From: Pelomonas sp. Root1444
Lineage (GTDB): Bacteria > Pseudomonadota > Gammaproteobacteria > Burkholderiales > Burkholderiaceae_C
Assembly: GCF_001426885.1 (NCBI RefSeq)
Contig: NZ_LMFP01000033.1
Coordinates: 110,753-174,752 of the forward strand
Direction of reading: 5' to 3'
DNA length: 64,000 bases
The notes beneath the pieces are model-generated. The model did no database searches and was not told the origin of the DNA. It was given only the letters and a program-made list of their open reading frames with translations. A program made the position numbers and the translations under genes. Shown here piece after piece: positions 42,110-51,118 of the stretch; position 1 is the first letter of the stretch, and each line of letters starts with the position of its first letter.

Positions 42110-42774
42110 GCGAAGAGTTGGAGCTGGGGCCAGCCGCGTTCGGCGGCGATCAGCGCGAGCGACGGGCTGGGATTCGTCGCCACCGGATGGCTGACGCGTT
42201 CGAGCAGGGGCAAATCGTTGGTCGAGTCGCTGTAGAAGGTCACGCGCCCGAAATCGCGCCATTGTGCCCCCAGGCCCTGCAGCCAGCCCTCGACGCGCGC
42301 GATCTTGCCATCACGGAAGCTCGGCACGCCATGGATGGCGCCGGTGTATCGGCCCTGCGCATCGCGCGCCAGTTGCACGGCAATGAGGTGCTCGATGCCG
42401 AAGGCCGTGGCGATGGGCGCGGTGACGAATTCGTTGGTGGCGGTGACGAGCGCGATCAGGTCGCCCGCCGCGCGGTGCTGCTCGACCAAGGCGACCGCCT
42501 CGGGCCGCAGCGCGGGTTTCATGACCTCGGCCATGAAGCGCTCGCGCATCGCCAGCGCCTCGGCCAGCGGCCGGCTGCGCCAGGCCGACGTGGCGAACTC
42601 GACATAGGCCGGCAGGTCCAGGGTGCCGGCGTTGTACTGGGCGAAGAATTCGTCATTCCTCGCCCCCCAGACCGCGCCGTCGACCCATCCGACGTCGACC
42701 ATGAAGCTGCCGAAGGCGTGATCCGAATCCACCGGGATCAGCGTCCCGTCCAAGTCAAACAGCGTCAGATTCAT
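42106..42774 (-). CDS. HAD-IB family phosphatase (SerB-like)
   Basis: 222 residues. DLDGT at 7-11 gives the nucleophile Asp7, ALVTATNEFV is motif II, and FYSDSTNDLPLLERV is motifs III/IV. An upstream helical cap fits subclass IB. Possibly a phosphoserine or lysophospholipid phosphatase; substrate not known. Four-base overlaps with hda and pcnB imply one transcript. Confidence 0.92.
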   Translation of the reverse strand: MNLTLFDLDGTLIPVDSDHAFGSFMVDVGWVDGAVWGARNDEFFAQYNAGTLDLPAYVEFATSAWRSRPLAEALAMRERFMAEVMKPALRPEAVALVEQHRAAGDLIALVTATNEFVTAPIATAFGIEHLIAVQLARDAQGRYTGAIHGVPSFRDGKIARVEGWLQGLGAQWRDFGRVTFYSDSTNDLPLLERVSHPVATNPSPSLALIAAERGWPQLQLFA

Positions 42775-43457
42775 AAAGTGGGGTTAGAGTCGATTTTCTC
42801 GTCGGCCAACATGGCCTTGAGCAGCGGCAGCGTCAGCGCCCGTTTGCTGGCCAGCGCGAATTCATCCAGGCGTTCGAGCAGCGCCATCAAGCCCTTGAGA
42901 TTGCGCTCGAAGCGCGTCAGCAGGTAGCCCAGCACCTCGTCCCCCAGCAGCAGGCCACGGCGGTCGGCCTCGCGGCGCAGCACCGCGCGCATCTCGGCCT
43001 CGCGCAGCGGCGCCAGCGCGAAGCTCGGCCCCCAGCCCAGGCGCGTGCGCAGGTCCTCGCGCACGGGCAGATCGACGGCGGGCATATCGGCCGTCGCGAC
43101 GACGGTGTAACCCTGCCCTGCCGATGCGACGAAAAGCGCGAAGGCGGCGTGCTGCTGGCCGGCGTCGAAACGCTGGCAGTCGTCCAGCAGCAGCAGGCTC
43201 TCGTGTGCCGGGAGCTCCCACGGCAAGGCGGTGTCGGCGTCGTACCAGGCGACGCGCTGGCCGGCCGCCTGCCAGCGCTCGGCGAGCGCCTGCAGCAGAT
43301 GGGTCTTGCCCGAGCCGGTCGGCCCCCACAGCAGCACCGGCGGGTCGCCAGGCATCAGGCCAGACAGGTAGGCCAGCGCCTCGGCGTTGTCGCCGGGCAG
43401 GAAGTTGTCGAAGCTGCGCGCCGGCGGCGCCAGCAGGGCAAGCGGGATCTGCCTCAT
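42771..43457 (-). CDS. hda: DnaA regulatory inactivator Hda
   Basis: 228 residues from ATG 43457. IPLALLAPPARSFDNFLPG holds the clamp-binding-like N-terminus, Walker A GPTGSGKT is at 45-52, Walker B LLLLDD follows, and the AAA+ lid is DnaA-like. With the DNA-loaded beta clamp it triggers ATP hydrolysis by DnaA to limit reinitiation. It heads a tightly overlapped set hda-HAD-pcnB-folK. Confidence 0.94.
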   Translation of the reverse strand: MRQIPLALLAPPARSFDNFLPGDNAEALAYLSGLMPGDPPVLLWGPTGSGKTHLLQALAERWQAAGQRVAWYDADTALPWELPAHESLLLLDDCQRFDAGQQHAAFALFVASAGQGYTVVATADMPAVDLPVREDLRTRLGWGPSFALAPLREAEMRAVLRREADRRGLLLGDEVLGYLLTRFERNLKGLMALLERLDEFALASKRALTLPLLKAMLADEKIDSNPTL

Positions 43458-43565
43458 CAACGGAACGGCGAACCAGCGCGGCGGGCACGGCGCAGGACGC
43501 TGGCGATGCGTGGGTGCGGCGTGGCGGGGTTCATCATGAGTGGGCGGGCGCGAGGGCGCGGATTG

Positions 43566-44423
43566 TCACTGAAGCGGCGGCGAGCGCTGCCCCAGCAGCA
43601 CGGAGAGGCGGGCACGCAGTTCAGCGGCGTCCGGCGCGTTGCCGCACTCGGCAAGGTAGAAGGCCAGATCCTCGGCCGCTGCTGCGCCAGCACCGAGCGC
43701 GTCCAGCACCAGGCCGCGGTCGCGCCGCTCGACGGCATCGCCGGGCAGCAGCACGACCAGGCGCTGCTGCACGGCCAGCAGGCGCGGCCAGTCGCGCGCG
43801 GCGCGGTGCACTTCCTTCAGGTTGCGCAGCATGCGGGCCAGGATCTGGCGCTTCGTGGCGGCGCGCAGGAAAAACTCCAGCGGCAGCTCCAGGTCGGCGG
43901 GCAGTTCGCTGCCATGGCGGTAGACAGACAGGCGCTCGTCGAGCCGCGCGGCGGACAGCGCCTCGCCGGTGAAAGGATCGATGACGACCTCACCCAGGCC
44001 AATGCGGCACTTGACGAGGAAGTGCCCCGGGAACGCCACGCCCGCGGCGCGCAGGCCGGCTTGCTCGGCCAGCTCCAGCAGCAGCACCGCCAGCGTGATG
44101 GGGATGCCGCGGCGCGTCTCCAGCACGCGGTGGACGTAGCTGTTGTCCGCGGCGTAGTAGTTGTTCAGGTTGCCGGCGAAACCCAGCTCGCCATGGAAGA
44201 AACGCGTCAGCAGGCGCAGCCGCTCGGCCGGCGCCATCTCGGGCGTGATGCGCTCGCGCAGCCGATGCGCCAGGCCATCCACCTCCGCCAGCACCGCCTG
44301 CACATCCAGCCGCGGATGTTCGTCCTGGGCGAGGCTGATGGCGGCCTCGATCAGATTGAGGCTGTCCTCCTCCGCCACCAGCGTGGCGAAGTGGTCGATC
44401 GGGGTCGGCAGCGCGTACTTCAT
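43566..44423 (-). CDS. SirB1-like transglutaminase-core/TPR protein
   Basis: 285 residues from ATG 44423. N-terminal transglutaminase-like domain (LLTRFFHGELGFAGNLNNYY, SYVHRVLETRRGIPITLAVL, GVAFPGHFLVKC) and a C-terminal TPR-like part (RQILARMLRNLKEVHRAARDW). The family is widespread near peptide-release-factor and cell-wall genes; biochemical role unknown. Starts five bases after the murJ stop. Confidence 0.9.
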   Translation of the reverse strand: MKYALPTPIDHFATLVAEEDSLNLIEAAISLAQDEHPRLDVQAVLAEVDGLAHRLRERITPEMAPAERLRLLTRFFHGELGFAGNLNNYYAADNSYVHRVLETRRGIPITLAVLLLELAEQAGLRAAGVAFPGHFLVKCRIGLGEVVIDPFTGEALSAARLDERLSVYRHGSELPADLELPLEFFLRAATKRQILARMLRNLKEVHRAARDWPRLLAVQQRLVVLLPGDAVERRDRGLVLDALGAGAAAAEDLAFYLAECGNAPDAAELRARLSVLLGQRSPPLQ

Positions 44424-44428
44424 CGACC

Positions 44429-45991
44429 TCAACTCGGCCGGCCCAATGCCCGTGGCCGCATGCCAACCAGCAGCAGCACGCCGAAATAGACGATCGCGCT
44501 GGCGCCCAGGCTGGCCGCCATGACCAGGGCGCGCTGGAGCTCATGCACGCCGAGGGCGATCCAGTCCAGCCGCGTCGCGAGCTGCCACTGCAGCAGCCCC
44601 ATGGCGGCGCAGCCCAGTGCCACGCGCAGCCCGAAGGACAGCCAGCCCGGCTCGGCGCGGTAGCTGCCAAGCTTCTTCAGCCCCCACAGCAGCCAGCTGG
44701 CATTGACCAGCGCGCCCAGGCCGATGGACAGCGCCAAGCCGGCCACGCCGATCCACGGCACGAAGACGAGGTTGAAGCACTGCGTCAGCACCAGCACGGC
44801 GACGGCGATCTTGGCCGGCGTGCCGGTGTCCTGGCGCGCATAGAAGCCCGGCGCCAGCACCTTGATGGCGATCAGGCCCAGCAAACCGATGCCCCACCCC
44901 ATCACGGACTGCGCGGTGTGGGCGACGTCGGAAGGCAGGAACTTGCCGCGGTGGTAGAGCACCGCCGTCAACGGCTCCGCGAAGACCAGCAACGCCACTG
45001 CGCACGGCAGCGCCAGCAGCGTCACCATGCGCAGGCCCCAGTCCAGCAGGCGGCTGTAGCGCTCGCTTTCTCCCGACGCCTGGGCGGCCGACAGCTGCGG
45101 CGTCAGCACAGCGGACAGCGCCACGCCGAGCAGGCCGATCGGGAATTCCATCAGCCGGTCCGCATAGTTGAGCCATGAGGTCGCGCCTTCGGCGAGGTGG
45201 CTGGAAATCTGCGTGTTGATCATCAGCGACAGCTGGGACACGCCGACGCCCAGCAGCGCCGGGCCCATCTGCGTCAGCACGCGGCCGACGCCGGGGTGAG
45301 CCTGGGATTCGCGCAAGCCGCGCCAGCTCAGGCGCATGCGCGGCACCGCGCCGATGGCCCGCAACGCCGGCCACTGCACCAGCAGCTGCAGCACGCCACC
45401 CAGCATGACGCCGAAGGCCATCGCGTAAATGCCGGGATAGCCGGCGCGTTCCAGCGGGCCGGCCAGCGCCCAGCCGACGGCGATGACGCTCAGATTCAGC
45501 AGCACCGGCGTGGCCGCCGGCACGACGAAGCGCCGCCAGGTGTTCAGGATGCCGGCGGACAGCGCCACCAGCGACATGCAGCCGATGTAGGGGAACATGT
45601 AGCGCGTCATGACGACCGAGGCGTCGAAGGCCTCATCCGGCAGGCCGGAGCCCAGCAGCCAGACCAGCAGCGGTGCCGCGACGATGCCGATCAGCGAGGT
45701 CGCGACCAATGCCCACAGCAGCACGGTGGCAACGGCGTCGATGAGGCGCCGCGTAGCCGCCTCGCCCTCGGTGGCCCGGGTGGCCGCCAGCAGCGGCACG
45801 AAGGCCTGGGAAAACGCGCCCTCGGCAAACAGCCGGCGCAACAGGTTCGGTATCCGGAAAGCGACCAGGAAGGCATCCGTCATCGCCGTGGCACCGAAAA
45901 GCCCGGCCACCATGGTTTCGCGGACGAGGCCGGTGATGCGCGAGGTCAGGGTCAGCAGGGATATGGTCGACGCAGCGCGCAGCAGATTCAT
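44429..45991 (-). CDS. murJ: Lipid II flippase MurJ
   Basis: 520 residues, about 14 transmembrane helices, MOP superfamily. Start MNLLRAASTISLLTLTSRITGLVRETMVAG is canonical, including the functionally important Arg residues of the first helices. Moves lipid II across the inner membrane for peptidoglycan assembly. Divergent from rpsT, a common arrangement in proteobacteria. Confidence 0.96.
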   Translation of the reverse strand: MNLLRAASTISLLTLTSRITGLVRETMVAGLFGATAMTDAFLVAFRIPNLLRRLFAEGAFSQAFVPLLAATRATEGEAATRRLIDAVATVLLWALVATSLIGIVAAPLLVWLLGSGLPDEAFDASVVMTRYMFPYIGCMSLVALSAGILNTWRRFVVPAATPVLLNLSVIAVGWALAGPLERAGYPGIYAMAFGVMLGGVLQLLVQWPALRAIGAVPRMRLSWRGLRESQAHPGVGRVLTQMGPALLGVGVSQLSLMINTQISSHLAEGATSWLNYADRLMEFPIGLLGVALSAVLTPQLSAAQASGESERYSRLLDWGLRMVTLLALPCAVALLVFAEPLTAVLYHRGKFLPSDVAHTAQSVMGWGIGLLGLIAIKVLAPGFYARQDTGTPAKIAVAVLVLTQCFNLVFVPWIGVAGLALSIGLGALVNASWLLWGLKKLGSYRAEPGWLSFGLRVALGCAAMGLLQWQLATRLDWIALGVHELQRALVMAASLGASAIVYFGVLLLVGMRPRALGRPS

Positions 45992-46047
45992 GGGGGCGGA
46001 TTATCTGTGTCGCGCGCAGCAGCTCCTGGATATTGAATGTCAAGCGC

Positions 46048-46077
46048 TTGGCTTTGACCTGGTTTTCGGGCTATACT
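46048..46077 (+). promoter_or_regulatory. Sigma-70 promoter of rpsT
   Basis: TTGGCT (46048-46053), 18 bp, then TATACT (46072-46077), about 35 bp upstream of the rpsT start codon. A TTGACC also occurs at 46054 but its spacing (12 bp) is too short to serve as -35. Confidence 0.6.
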
Positions 46078-46111
46078 CGCTGTCTTTGCACCAACTGGGT
46101 ATAGATACAGC

Positions 46112-46408
46112 ATGGCAACCAGCTCCAAAGCCAAGAAGAAGACGGTTCGCCTGGCATCGGGCCGCAAACGCGCCCGCCAGGACGTCAAGCTCAACGCCGC
46201 CAACACGGCACTGCGCTCCAAATTCCGTACGGTCATCAAGAACGTGCAAAAGGCCGTGGTCGCGGGCGACAAGTCCAAGGCTGCCGACCTGTTCAAGACG
46301 GCCCAGGCTGTCATCGACTCGGTCGCTGACAAGGGCATCTTCCACAAGAACAAGGCCGCTCGCCACAAGAGCCGCCTGTCCGCCAAGATCAAGGCGCTCG
46401 CCGCCTGA
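46112..46408 (+). CDS. rpsT: 30S ribosomal protein S20
   Basis: 98 residues, slightly longer than the roughly 87-residue E. coli protein. [21 protein letters not shown] at the basic N-terminus and [20 protein letters not shown] near the end are diagnostic. No strong Shine-Dalgarno is seen before the ATG. A strong terminator follows 24 bp after the stop. Confidence 0.97.
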   Translation: MATSSKAKKKTVRLASGRKRARQDVKLNAANTALRSKFRTVIKNVQKAVVAGDKSKAADLFKTAQAVIDSVADKGIFHKNKAARHKSRLSAKIKALAA

Positions 46409-46432
46409 TTAAGAACCCAGCTCTGGTGCAAG

Positions 46433-46466
46433 GCAGAAGGCCCGCGAAAGCGGGCCTTCTGCTTTT
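46433..46466 (+). terminator. Rho-independent terminator of rpsT
   Basis: GCAGAAGGCCCGC (46433-46445) pairs perfectly with GCGGGCCTTCTGC (46450-46462) across a GAAA tetraloop, followed by TTTT. Thirteen uninterrupted base pairs make it the strongest terminator in the window. Confidence 0.95.
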
Positions 46467-46549
46467 CGGCGGCGCATTGCGCGCCGAGCGTCGGGCCGCC
46501 CCACTCGGCCGCCGCGTTCAGCGCCGCGGGCACGAGCGGGCGGCAACGC

Positions 46550-47434
46550 TCAATGCCACTCCCCCGGCTCCACACCCTGGATGCTGCGGTCCCGCAACCA
46601 CTCCGCCACGGCGCGCGCCACCCATTGCGGATCATCCAGCGGCAGGTCGTGCCCCGCCTTGGTATGCAGGCGCAGCGGCGCGCCCCAGGCGCGGCTGATG
46701 GCCTGCGAACAGCGCCAGTCGACGAGGCCGTCAGCCTTGCTGCACAGCAGCAGCATCGGCGCGGCCGGGCGGGTGCGACTGGCGCGGTAGCGCACGCTGG
46801 CCAGCAGCTGGCGCGCGGTGTTGCGCACGCCCAGCGGGTGCTGGCGCTGCAGTTCCACCCAACGATCGATGACGGCCTGGGGTGGCGTCAGACGGGTCGT
46901 CAGGCTCAGCACACGCTCCTCGCGCATGCGGGCACTGAAGCGACTCAGCGACAACAGCAGCAAGCCCAGGTAATTCAGCGGCCGCGGCTTGCGAAAGAGC
47001 TCGCTGAAGGGGCGCAGGCTGGGATTGATCAGCACGCCCGCCTCGACTTCGTTGGGATGCCGGTTGGCCCAGTCGGCCAGCACCGCGGCGCCCAGCGACA
47101 TGCCTACCAGCGACACGGCGCCTGTGACGCCGCGGCGCCGCAATTCGGCGCGACAAGCGTCGACGATGGCCGACACCTGGGTCGGGCTCGATTCGCGGCG
47201 CAACGCGCCAGTGCCCGGCAGGTCCAGCAGCAGCAGTTGTGAGCCTGGCTGCTGCAGCCGCAACTCGCGCAACAGATGCTCGGGAAAGACGCCCCAATGG
47301 CCGCTTTCGCGCGACAGGCCGCGCAGCAGCACCCACACCGACCCATGGCCGGCCGGGCGCTCCGCCTGCCCCACGGCAGACGCAGCGCGGAACGGATCGG
47401 CGGCGGTTGAAGCGGCGCTGAGGCTCATCGGCAT
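46550..47434 (-). CDS. Alpha/beta hydrolase
   Basis: 294 residues. ATG 47434 has GGAAAC upstream; a second ATG lies two codons later. LLRGLSRESGHWG is the oxyanion-side loop and LLDLPGTG follows. Nucleophile elbow LVGMSLGA with Ser113, acid in SKADGLVDW and base in KAGHDLPLDDP. No signal peptide is clear. Substrate unknown. Confidence 0.88.
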   Translation of the reverse strand: MPMSLSAASTAADPFRAASAVGQAERPAGHGSVWVLLRGLSRESGHWGVFPEHLLRELRLQQPGSQLLLLDLPGTGALRRESSPTQVSAIVDACRAELRRRGVTGAVSLVGMSLGAAVLADWANRHPNEVEAGVLINPSLRPFSELFRKPRPLNYLGLLLLSLSRFSARMREERVLSLTTRLTPPQAVIDRWVELQRQHPLGVRNTARQLLASVRYRASRTRPAAPMLLLCSKADGLVDWRCSQAISRAWGAPLRLHTKAGHDLPLDDPQWVARAVAEWLRDRSIQGVEPGEWH

Positions 47435-47510
47435 TGTTTCCAAACGTTGCCGCGAGGATAACGGTGCCCCGTCAGGGCGTCGCTCGGGAATGTCGCTAAG
47501 ACGGCGGACG

Positions 47511-47849
47511 TCAAGCGCCCGGTTTGGCACCGGGGTCGTCGGGCAGCAAGCACGCTTCCGCGACCTGCAGGTTGTTGTCACGCGCGAAATTCATGACGAA
47601 GTCCCAGGCCATCGGCTCGAGGCGCCTGAGCTCCTCGTTGACGACCACGCACTTCACCCCGTTGATGACGGTGGGCACGCAAAGCGGTGAATAGCCGATG
47701 TAGGCGCCGATGCCGCCACGCGCGCCGCCGGGGCGAAAGCAGGACATCGCACCGGCCAGCCGCTCGGCCCAATCGCTCGGCCGGAAGGTTTTGCCATCCA
47801 GGGTGAGACCTTGGATGAAGACTTCGCGCGGCGGAGGGGCAACGGTCAT
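47511..47849 (-). CDS. DUF3579 family protein
   Basis: 112 residues. FIQGLTLDGKTFRPSDWAERL, MSCFRPGG, and GVKCVVVNEELRRLEPMAWD...NFARDNNLQVAEACLLP are the conserved blocks of this betaproteobacterial family of unknown function. It stands divergent from argD, as commonly seen in Burkholderiales. Confidence 0.9.
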   Translation of the reverse strand: MTVAPPPREVFIQGLTLDGKTFRPSDWAERLAGAMSCFRPGGARGGIGAYIGYSPLCVPTVINGVKCVVVNEELRRLEPMAWDFVMNFARDNNLQVAEACLLPDDPGAKPGA

Positions 47850-47949
47850 GGACTAACGGGCTTCGCGGGTACAGCGGGGCGCCGCTGTCAAAGACCGCTA
47901 TTGTGCCTCGGCGACCGCGCATCTGCTGCGCCGCAGCAAACGTCTTGCC

Positions 47950-47974
47950 GTGGACTCTAGAATCAAAAGTCCAC
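47950..47974. promoter_or_regulatory. Perfect inverted repeat upstream of argD
   Basis: GTGGACT (47950-47956) and AGTCCAC (47968-47974) form a perfect 7-bp inverted repeat around an A/T-rich 11-base spacer that includes TAGAAT, 26 bp before argD. TTTTCC follows. It could be an operator over the promoter, or a hairpin in the leader. No classical ARG box is recognisable. Confidence 0.45.
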
Positions 47975-48000
47975 TTTTCCTCCATCCAATCGGAGACCCG

Positions 48001-49206
48001 ATGAACGCTGATCCGCTCCCGTCCGACGCCCATGTGATGCCGACCTACGGCCGCCTGCCCGTTGCGCTTTCGCACGGCCAGGGCTGCTGGGTCTGGGACA
48101 CGCAGGGCCGACGACTGCTGGACGGGCTGGGCGGCATCGCGGTCAACACGCTGGGGCACAACCATCCGCGCCTGGTGCCGGCGCTGCAGGAGCAGATCGC
48201 CAAGCTGATCCACACGAGCAACTACTACCAGTCGCCGCTGCAGGCGCAACTGGCCACCAAGCTCTGTGAGATTTCGGGCTTGGCGAATGTCTTCTTCTGC
48301 AACAGCGGACTCGAGGCCAACGAGGCGGCGCTGAAGATCGCCCGCAAGTTCGGCCATGACCGCGGCAACACCGCGCCGGAGATCCTGGTCTTCGAGGGCG
48401 CCTTCCACGGCCGCTCCATCGCCACGCTGTCGGCCACGGCCAACCCCAAGATCCAGGCCGGCTTCGGACCGCTGGTGCCCGGCTTCGTGCGCGTGCCACT
48501 GAACGACATCGCCGCCGTTGAGGCCGCCGTGGCCGCCCATCCCAACCTCACGGCCATCTTCCTGGAGACCATCCAGGGCGAAGGCGGCATCAACCCGACG
48601 CGCATCGAGTTCCTGCAGGCGCTGCGCCGCATCTGCGACGAACGCGACCTGCTGCTGATGCTGGACGAAGTGCAGTGCGGCGTCGGCCGCACTGGCAAAT
48701 GGTTCGCGCACCAGTGGGCCGGCATCAAGCCCGACGTCATGCCGCTGGCCAAGGGCCTGGGCTCCGGCGTGCCCATCGGCGCCGTCGTCTGCGGCCCGCG
48801 CGCGGCCGGCGTGCTGAAGGCCGGCAACCACGGCACCACCTTCGGCGGCAACCCGCTGGCGATGCGCGCCGGCATCGAGACGCTCACCATCATGGAAGAG
48901 GATGGCCTGCTGGCCAATGCCGAGGCGGTCGGCGCAACGCTGCGCGGCGCGCTGGCCGACGGCCTGGCCGGCGAGCAAGGCGTCGTCGAGATCCGCGGCC
49001 AGGGCCTGATGCTGGGCATCGAACTCGATCGCCCCGCCGGCGTGCTGCTGACGCAGAGCCTGGATGCCGGCCTCTTGATCAGCGTGACGGCAGACCGCGT
49101 CGTGCGCCTGCTGCCGCCGCTGATCCTCACGCACGACGAGGCGCGCGAGATCGCGGCGCGCCTCGTGCCGCTGATCAAGGCGCTGCTCGCGCAGCCCAAG
49201 CCATGA
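48001..49206 (+). CDS. argD: Acetylornithine aminotransferase
   Basis: 401 residues, class III PLP enzyme. GLGGIAVNTLGHNHP, FFCNSGLEANEAALKIARK, LMLDEVQCGVGRTGKWFAHQ, and the PLP lysine Lys251 in LAKGLGSG. Converts N-acetylglutamate semialdehyde to N-acetylornithine and may also serve in lysine synthesis. Start at 48001 chosen for a family-like N-terminus. Followed 17 bp later by argF. Confidence 0.95.
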   Translation: MNADPLPSDAHVMPTYGRLPVALSHGQGCWVWDTQGRRLLDGLGGIAVNTLGHNHPRLVPALQEQIAKLIHTSNYYQSPLQAQLATKLCEISGLANVFFCNSGLEANEAALKIARKFGHDRGNTAPEILVFEGAFHGRSIATLSATANPKIQAGFGPLVPGFVRVPLNDIAAVEAAVAAHPNLTAIFLETIQGEGGINPTRIEFLQALRRICDERDLLLMLDEVQCGVGRTGKWFAHQWAGIKPDVMPLAKGLGSGVPIGAVVCGPRAAGVLKAGNHGTTFGGNPLAMRAGIETLTIMEEDGLLANAEAVGATLRGALADGLAGEQGVVEIRGQGLMLGIELDRPAGVLLTQSLDAGLLISVTADRVVRLLPPLILTHDEAREIAARLVPLIKALLAQPKP

Positions 49207-49223
49207 AGCCGGGGAACGGACTG

Positions 49224-50165
49224 ATGCGCCACTATCTCCAGTTCAAAGACCTGCGCGCCGAGGAATACGCCCACCTGTTCGACCGCGCCGCCACCATCAA
49301 GCGCCGCTTCAAGAACTACGAGAAATACCAGCCGCTGCAGGACCGCACGCTGGCCATGATCTTCGAGAAGGCCAGCACGCGCACGCGTGTCAGCTTCGAG
49401 GCGGGCATGTACCAGATGGGCGGGTCGGTCGTGCACCTGACCACCGGCGACAGCCAACTGGGCCGCGCCGAACCGGTCGAGGACTCCGCGCGCGTCATCA
49501 GCCGCATGGTCGACATCGTCATGATCCGCACCTACGAGCAGAGCAAGCTCGAGCGCTTCGCGGCGCATTCGCGCGTGCCGGTGATCAACGGCCTGACCAA
49601 CGAGTACCACCCCTGCCAGATCCTGGCCGACCTGTTCACCTTCATCGAGAACCGCGGCATGGACCGCCGTGGCGCCATCGACATGGACTGCCTCAAGGGC
49701 CGTGTGGTGGCCTGGGTCGGTGACGGCAACAACATGGCCAACACCTGGCTGCAGGCGGCGGAGATCCTCGGCTTCACGGTGCACGTCAGCACGCCCAGCG
49801 GATACGAGGTGGACCCCGTCGTGGCCGGCGTGAAGAACGCCGGCTGCTACAAGGTCTTCAAGGACCCGCGGGAGGCCTGCGTCGCCGCCGACCTCGTCAC
49901 CACCGACGTCTGGACCAGCATGGGCTATGAGGCCGAGAACGAGGCCCGCAAGGCGGCGTTCACGGACTGGTGCGTGGACCGCGACATGATGGCCCGCGCC
50001 AAGCCCGACGCGCTGTTCATGCACTGCCTGCCCGCGCACCGCGGCGAGGAGGTAGCGGCGGACGTCATCGACGGGCCGCAGTCGGTGGTCTGGGACGAGG
50101 CTGAAAACAGAATGCACGTGCAGAAGGCACTCATGGAGTACCTTCTGCTCGGCCGGATCGGCTGA
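49224..50165 (+). CDS. argF: Ornithine carbamoyltransferase
   Basis: 313 residues. MRHYLQFKDLRAEEYAHLF start; an earlier ATG (49203) overlapping the argD stop would add seven residues and is possible. Carbamoyl-phosphate site STRTR at 51-55, HPCQILADL, and HCLP at 267-270 with the catalytic Cys268. Makes citrulline from ornithine, feeding argG. Terminated by the hairpin at 50246. Confidence 0.96.
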   Translation: MRHYLQFKDLRAEEYAHLFDRAATIKRRFKNYEKYQPLQDRTLAMIFEKASTRTRVSFEAGMYQMGGSVVHLTTGDSQLGRAEPVEDSARVISRMVDIVMIRTYEQSKLERFAAHSRVPVINGLTNEYHPCQILADLFTFIENRGMDRRGAIDMDCLKGRVVAWVGDGNNMANTWLQAAEILGFTVHVSTPSGYEVDPVVAGVKNAGCYKVFKDPREACVAADLVTTDVWTSMGYEAENEARKAAFTDWCVDRDMMARAKPDALFMHCLPAHRGEEVAADVIDGPQSVVWDEAENRMHVQKALMEYLLLGRIG

Positions 50166-50245
50166 AAGCCGGCACCGGTGGCCCGTGAGGGCCAGCATGC
50201 GATCGCGGGAGAGCCGCACGGCTGACGCTTCACTTCACCAGCACG

Positions 50246-50275
50246 GGCCGGCCGCTTGCAGCCGGCCTTTTTCTT
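50246..50275 (+). terminator. Rho-independent terminator of argD-argF
   Basis: GGCCGGC (50246-50252) and GCCGGCC (50261-50267) form the stem with an eight-base loop, followed by TTTTTCTT. It closes the arginine operon before the stress cluster. Confidence 0.9.
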
Positions 50276-50341
50276 GGCGCCATGCGATGGACCGAGCGTC
50301 GTGTCGGCCCGGCGTCAGCGCTTCATGGCAAGCTGCGACCC

Positions 50342-51118
50342 ATGCGCTGGGCCTTCATCACCGACATTCATGCCAACCGACAGGCCTTCGAGGCCGTGCT
50401 GGCCCACGCCCGCGCCCAGGGCGCCACGCGCTTTGCGCTGCTGGGTGACTTCGTCGGCTACGGCGCCGACCCCGCTTGGGTGGCCGAGCAAGTCATGGCC
50501 CTCGTGGCTGACGGTGCCATCGCCGTGCAGGGCAACCATGACGAGGCCGTGGCCCAAGGCAGCATGCCGGGCATGCACCCGGACGCGCGCGCCGTGGTCG
50601 ACTGGACGCGTTCGCGGCTGAACGAGGACCAGCTGCGCTTCCTGGCCCGGCTGCCGCTGCAGGCCCATGGCGAGCCGGGCCATGTGCTCTTCGTGCATGC
50701 CAATGCCTACGAACCCAACGGCTGGGAGTACGTGCAAGGGCGAGCCGAGGCAGTGAAAAGCCTGCACGCCAGCCACGCGCGCATCCAGGTCTGCGGGCAC
50801 ATGCACGAACCCATGCTCTACCACCTGTCGGGCACCGGCAAGGCGGGCGACTTCCGGCCCGTGGCCGGCGTGCCCATGCCCTTGCCGGGCCACCGCCAGT
50901 GGCTGGCCATCCCGGGCTCCTGCGGCCAGCCGCGCGACGGCAACCCGGCCGCCTGCTATGCGCTGCTGGACCCGGCCAAGTCCGACCTGGACGACGCCCG
51001 CATCACCTTCCAGCGCGTGGCCTACGATGTCGACGCCGCCTGCGCGGAACTGCGCGCCACCGAGCTGCCGCCCGCCATCGTCGAGCGCCTGACGCGCCGC
51101 CTGACGCTGGGCGAATGA
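50342..51118 (+). CDS. Metallophosphoesterase
   Basis: 258 residues from ATG 50342. Calcineurin-like metal motifs in order: DIHAN (D-x-H), GDFVGYGADP (GDxxGYG), GNHDEAV (GNHD) and CGHMHEP (GHxH). These resemble YfcE/PrpE-like phosphodiesterases or small protein phosphatases. It overlaps the kinase-USP gene as ATGATG, so the pair is translationally coupled and may act as kinase and phosphatase; that link is inference. Confidence 0.9.
   Translation: MRWAFITDIHANRQAFEAVLAHARAQGATRFALLGDFVGYGADPAWVAEQVMALVADGAIAVQGNHDEAVAQGSMPGMHPDARAVVDWTRSRLNEDQLRFLARLPLQAHGEPGHVLFVHANAYEPNGWEYVQGRAEAVKSLHASHARIQVCGHMHEPMLYHLSGTGKAGDFRPVAGVPMPLPGHRQWLAIPGSCGQPRDGNPAACYALLDPAKSDLDDARITFQRVAYDVDAACAELRATELPPAIVERLTRRLTLGE

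Noticed and set aside
46054..46077. TTGACC/TATACT as the rpsT promoter
   Set aside because: The spacing is only 12 bp; the pair with TTGGCT at 18 bp is preferred.
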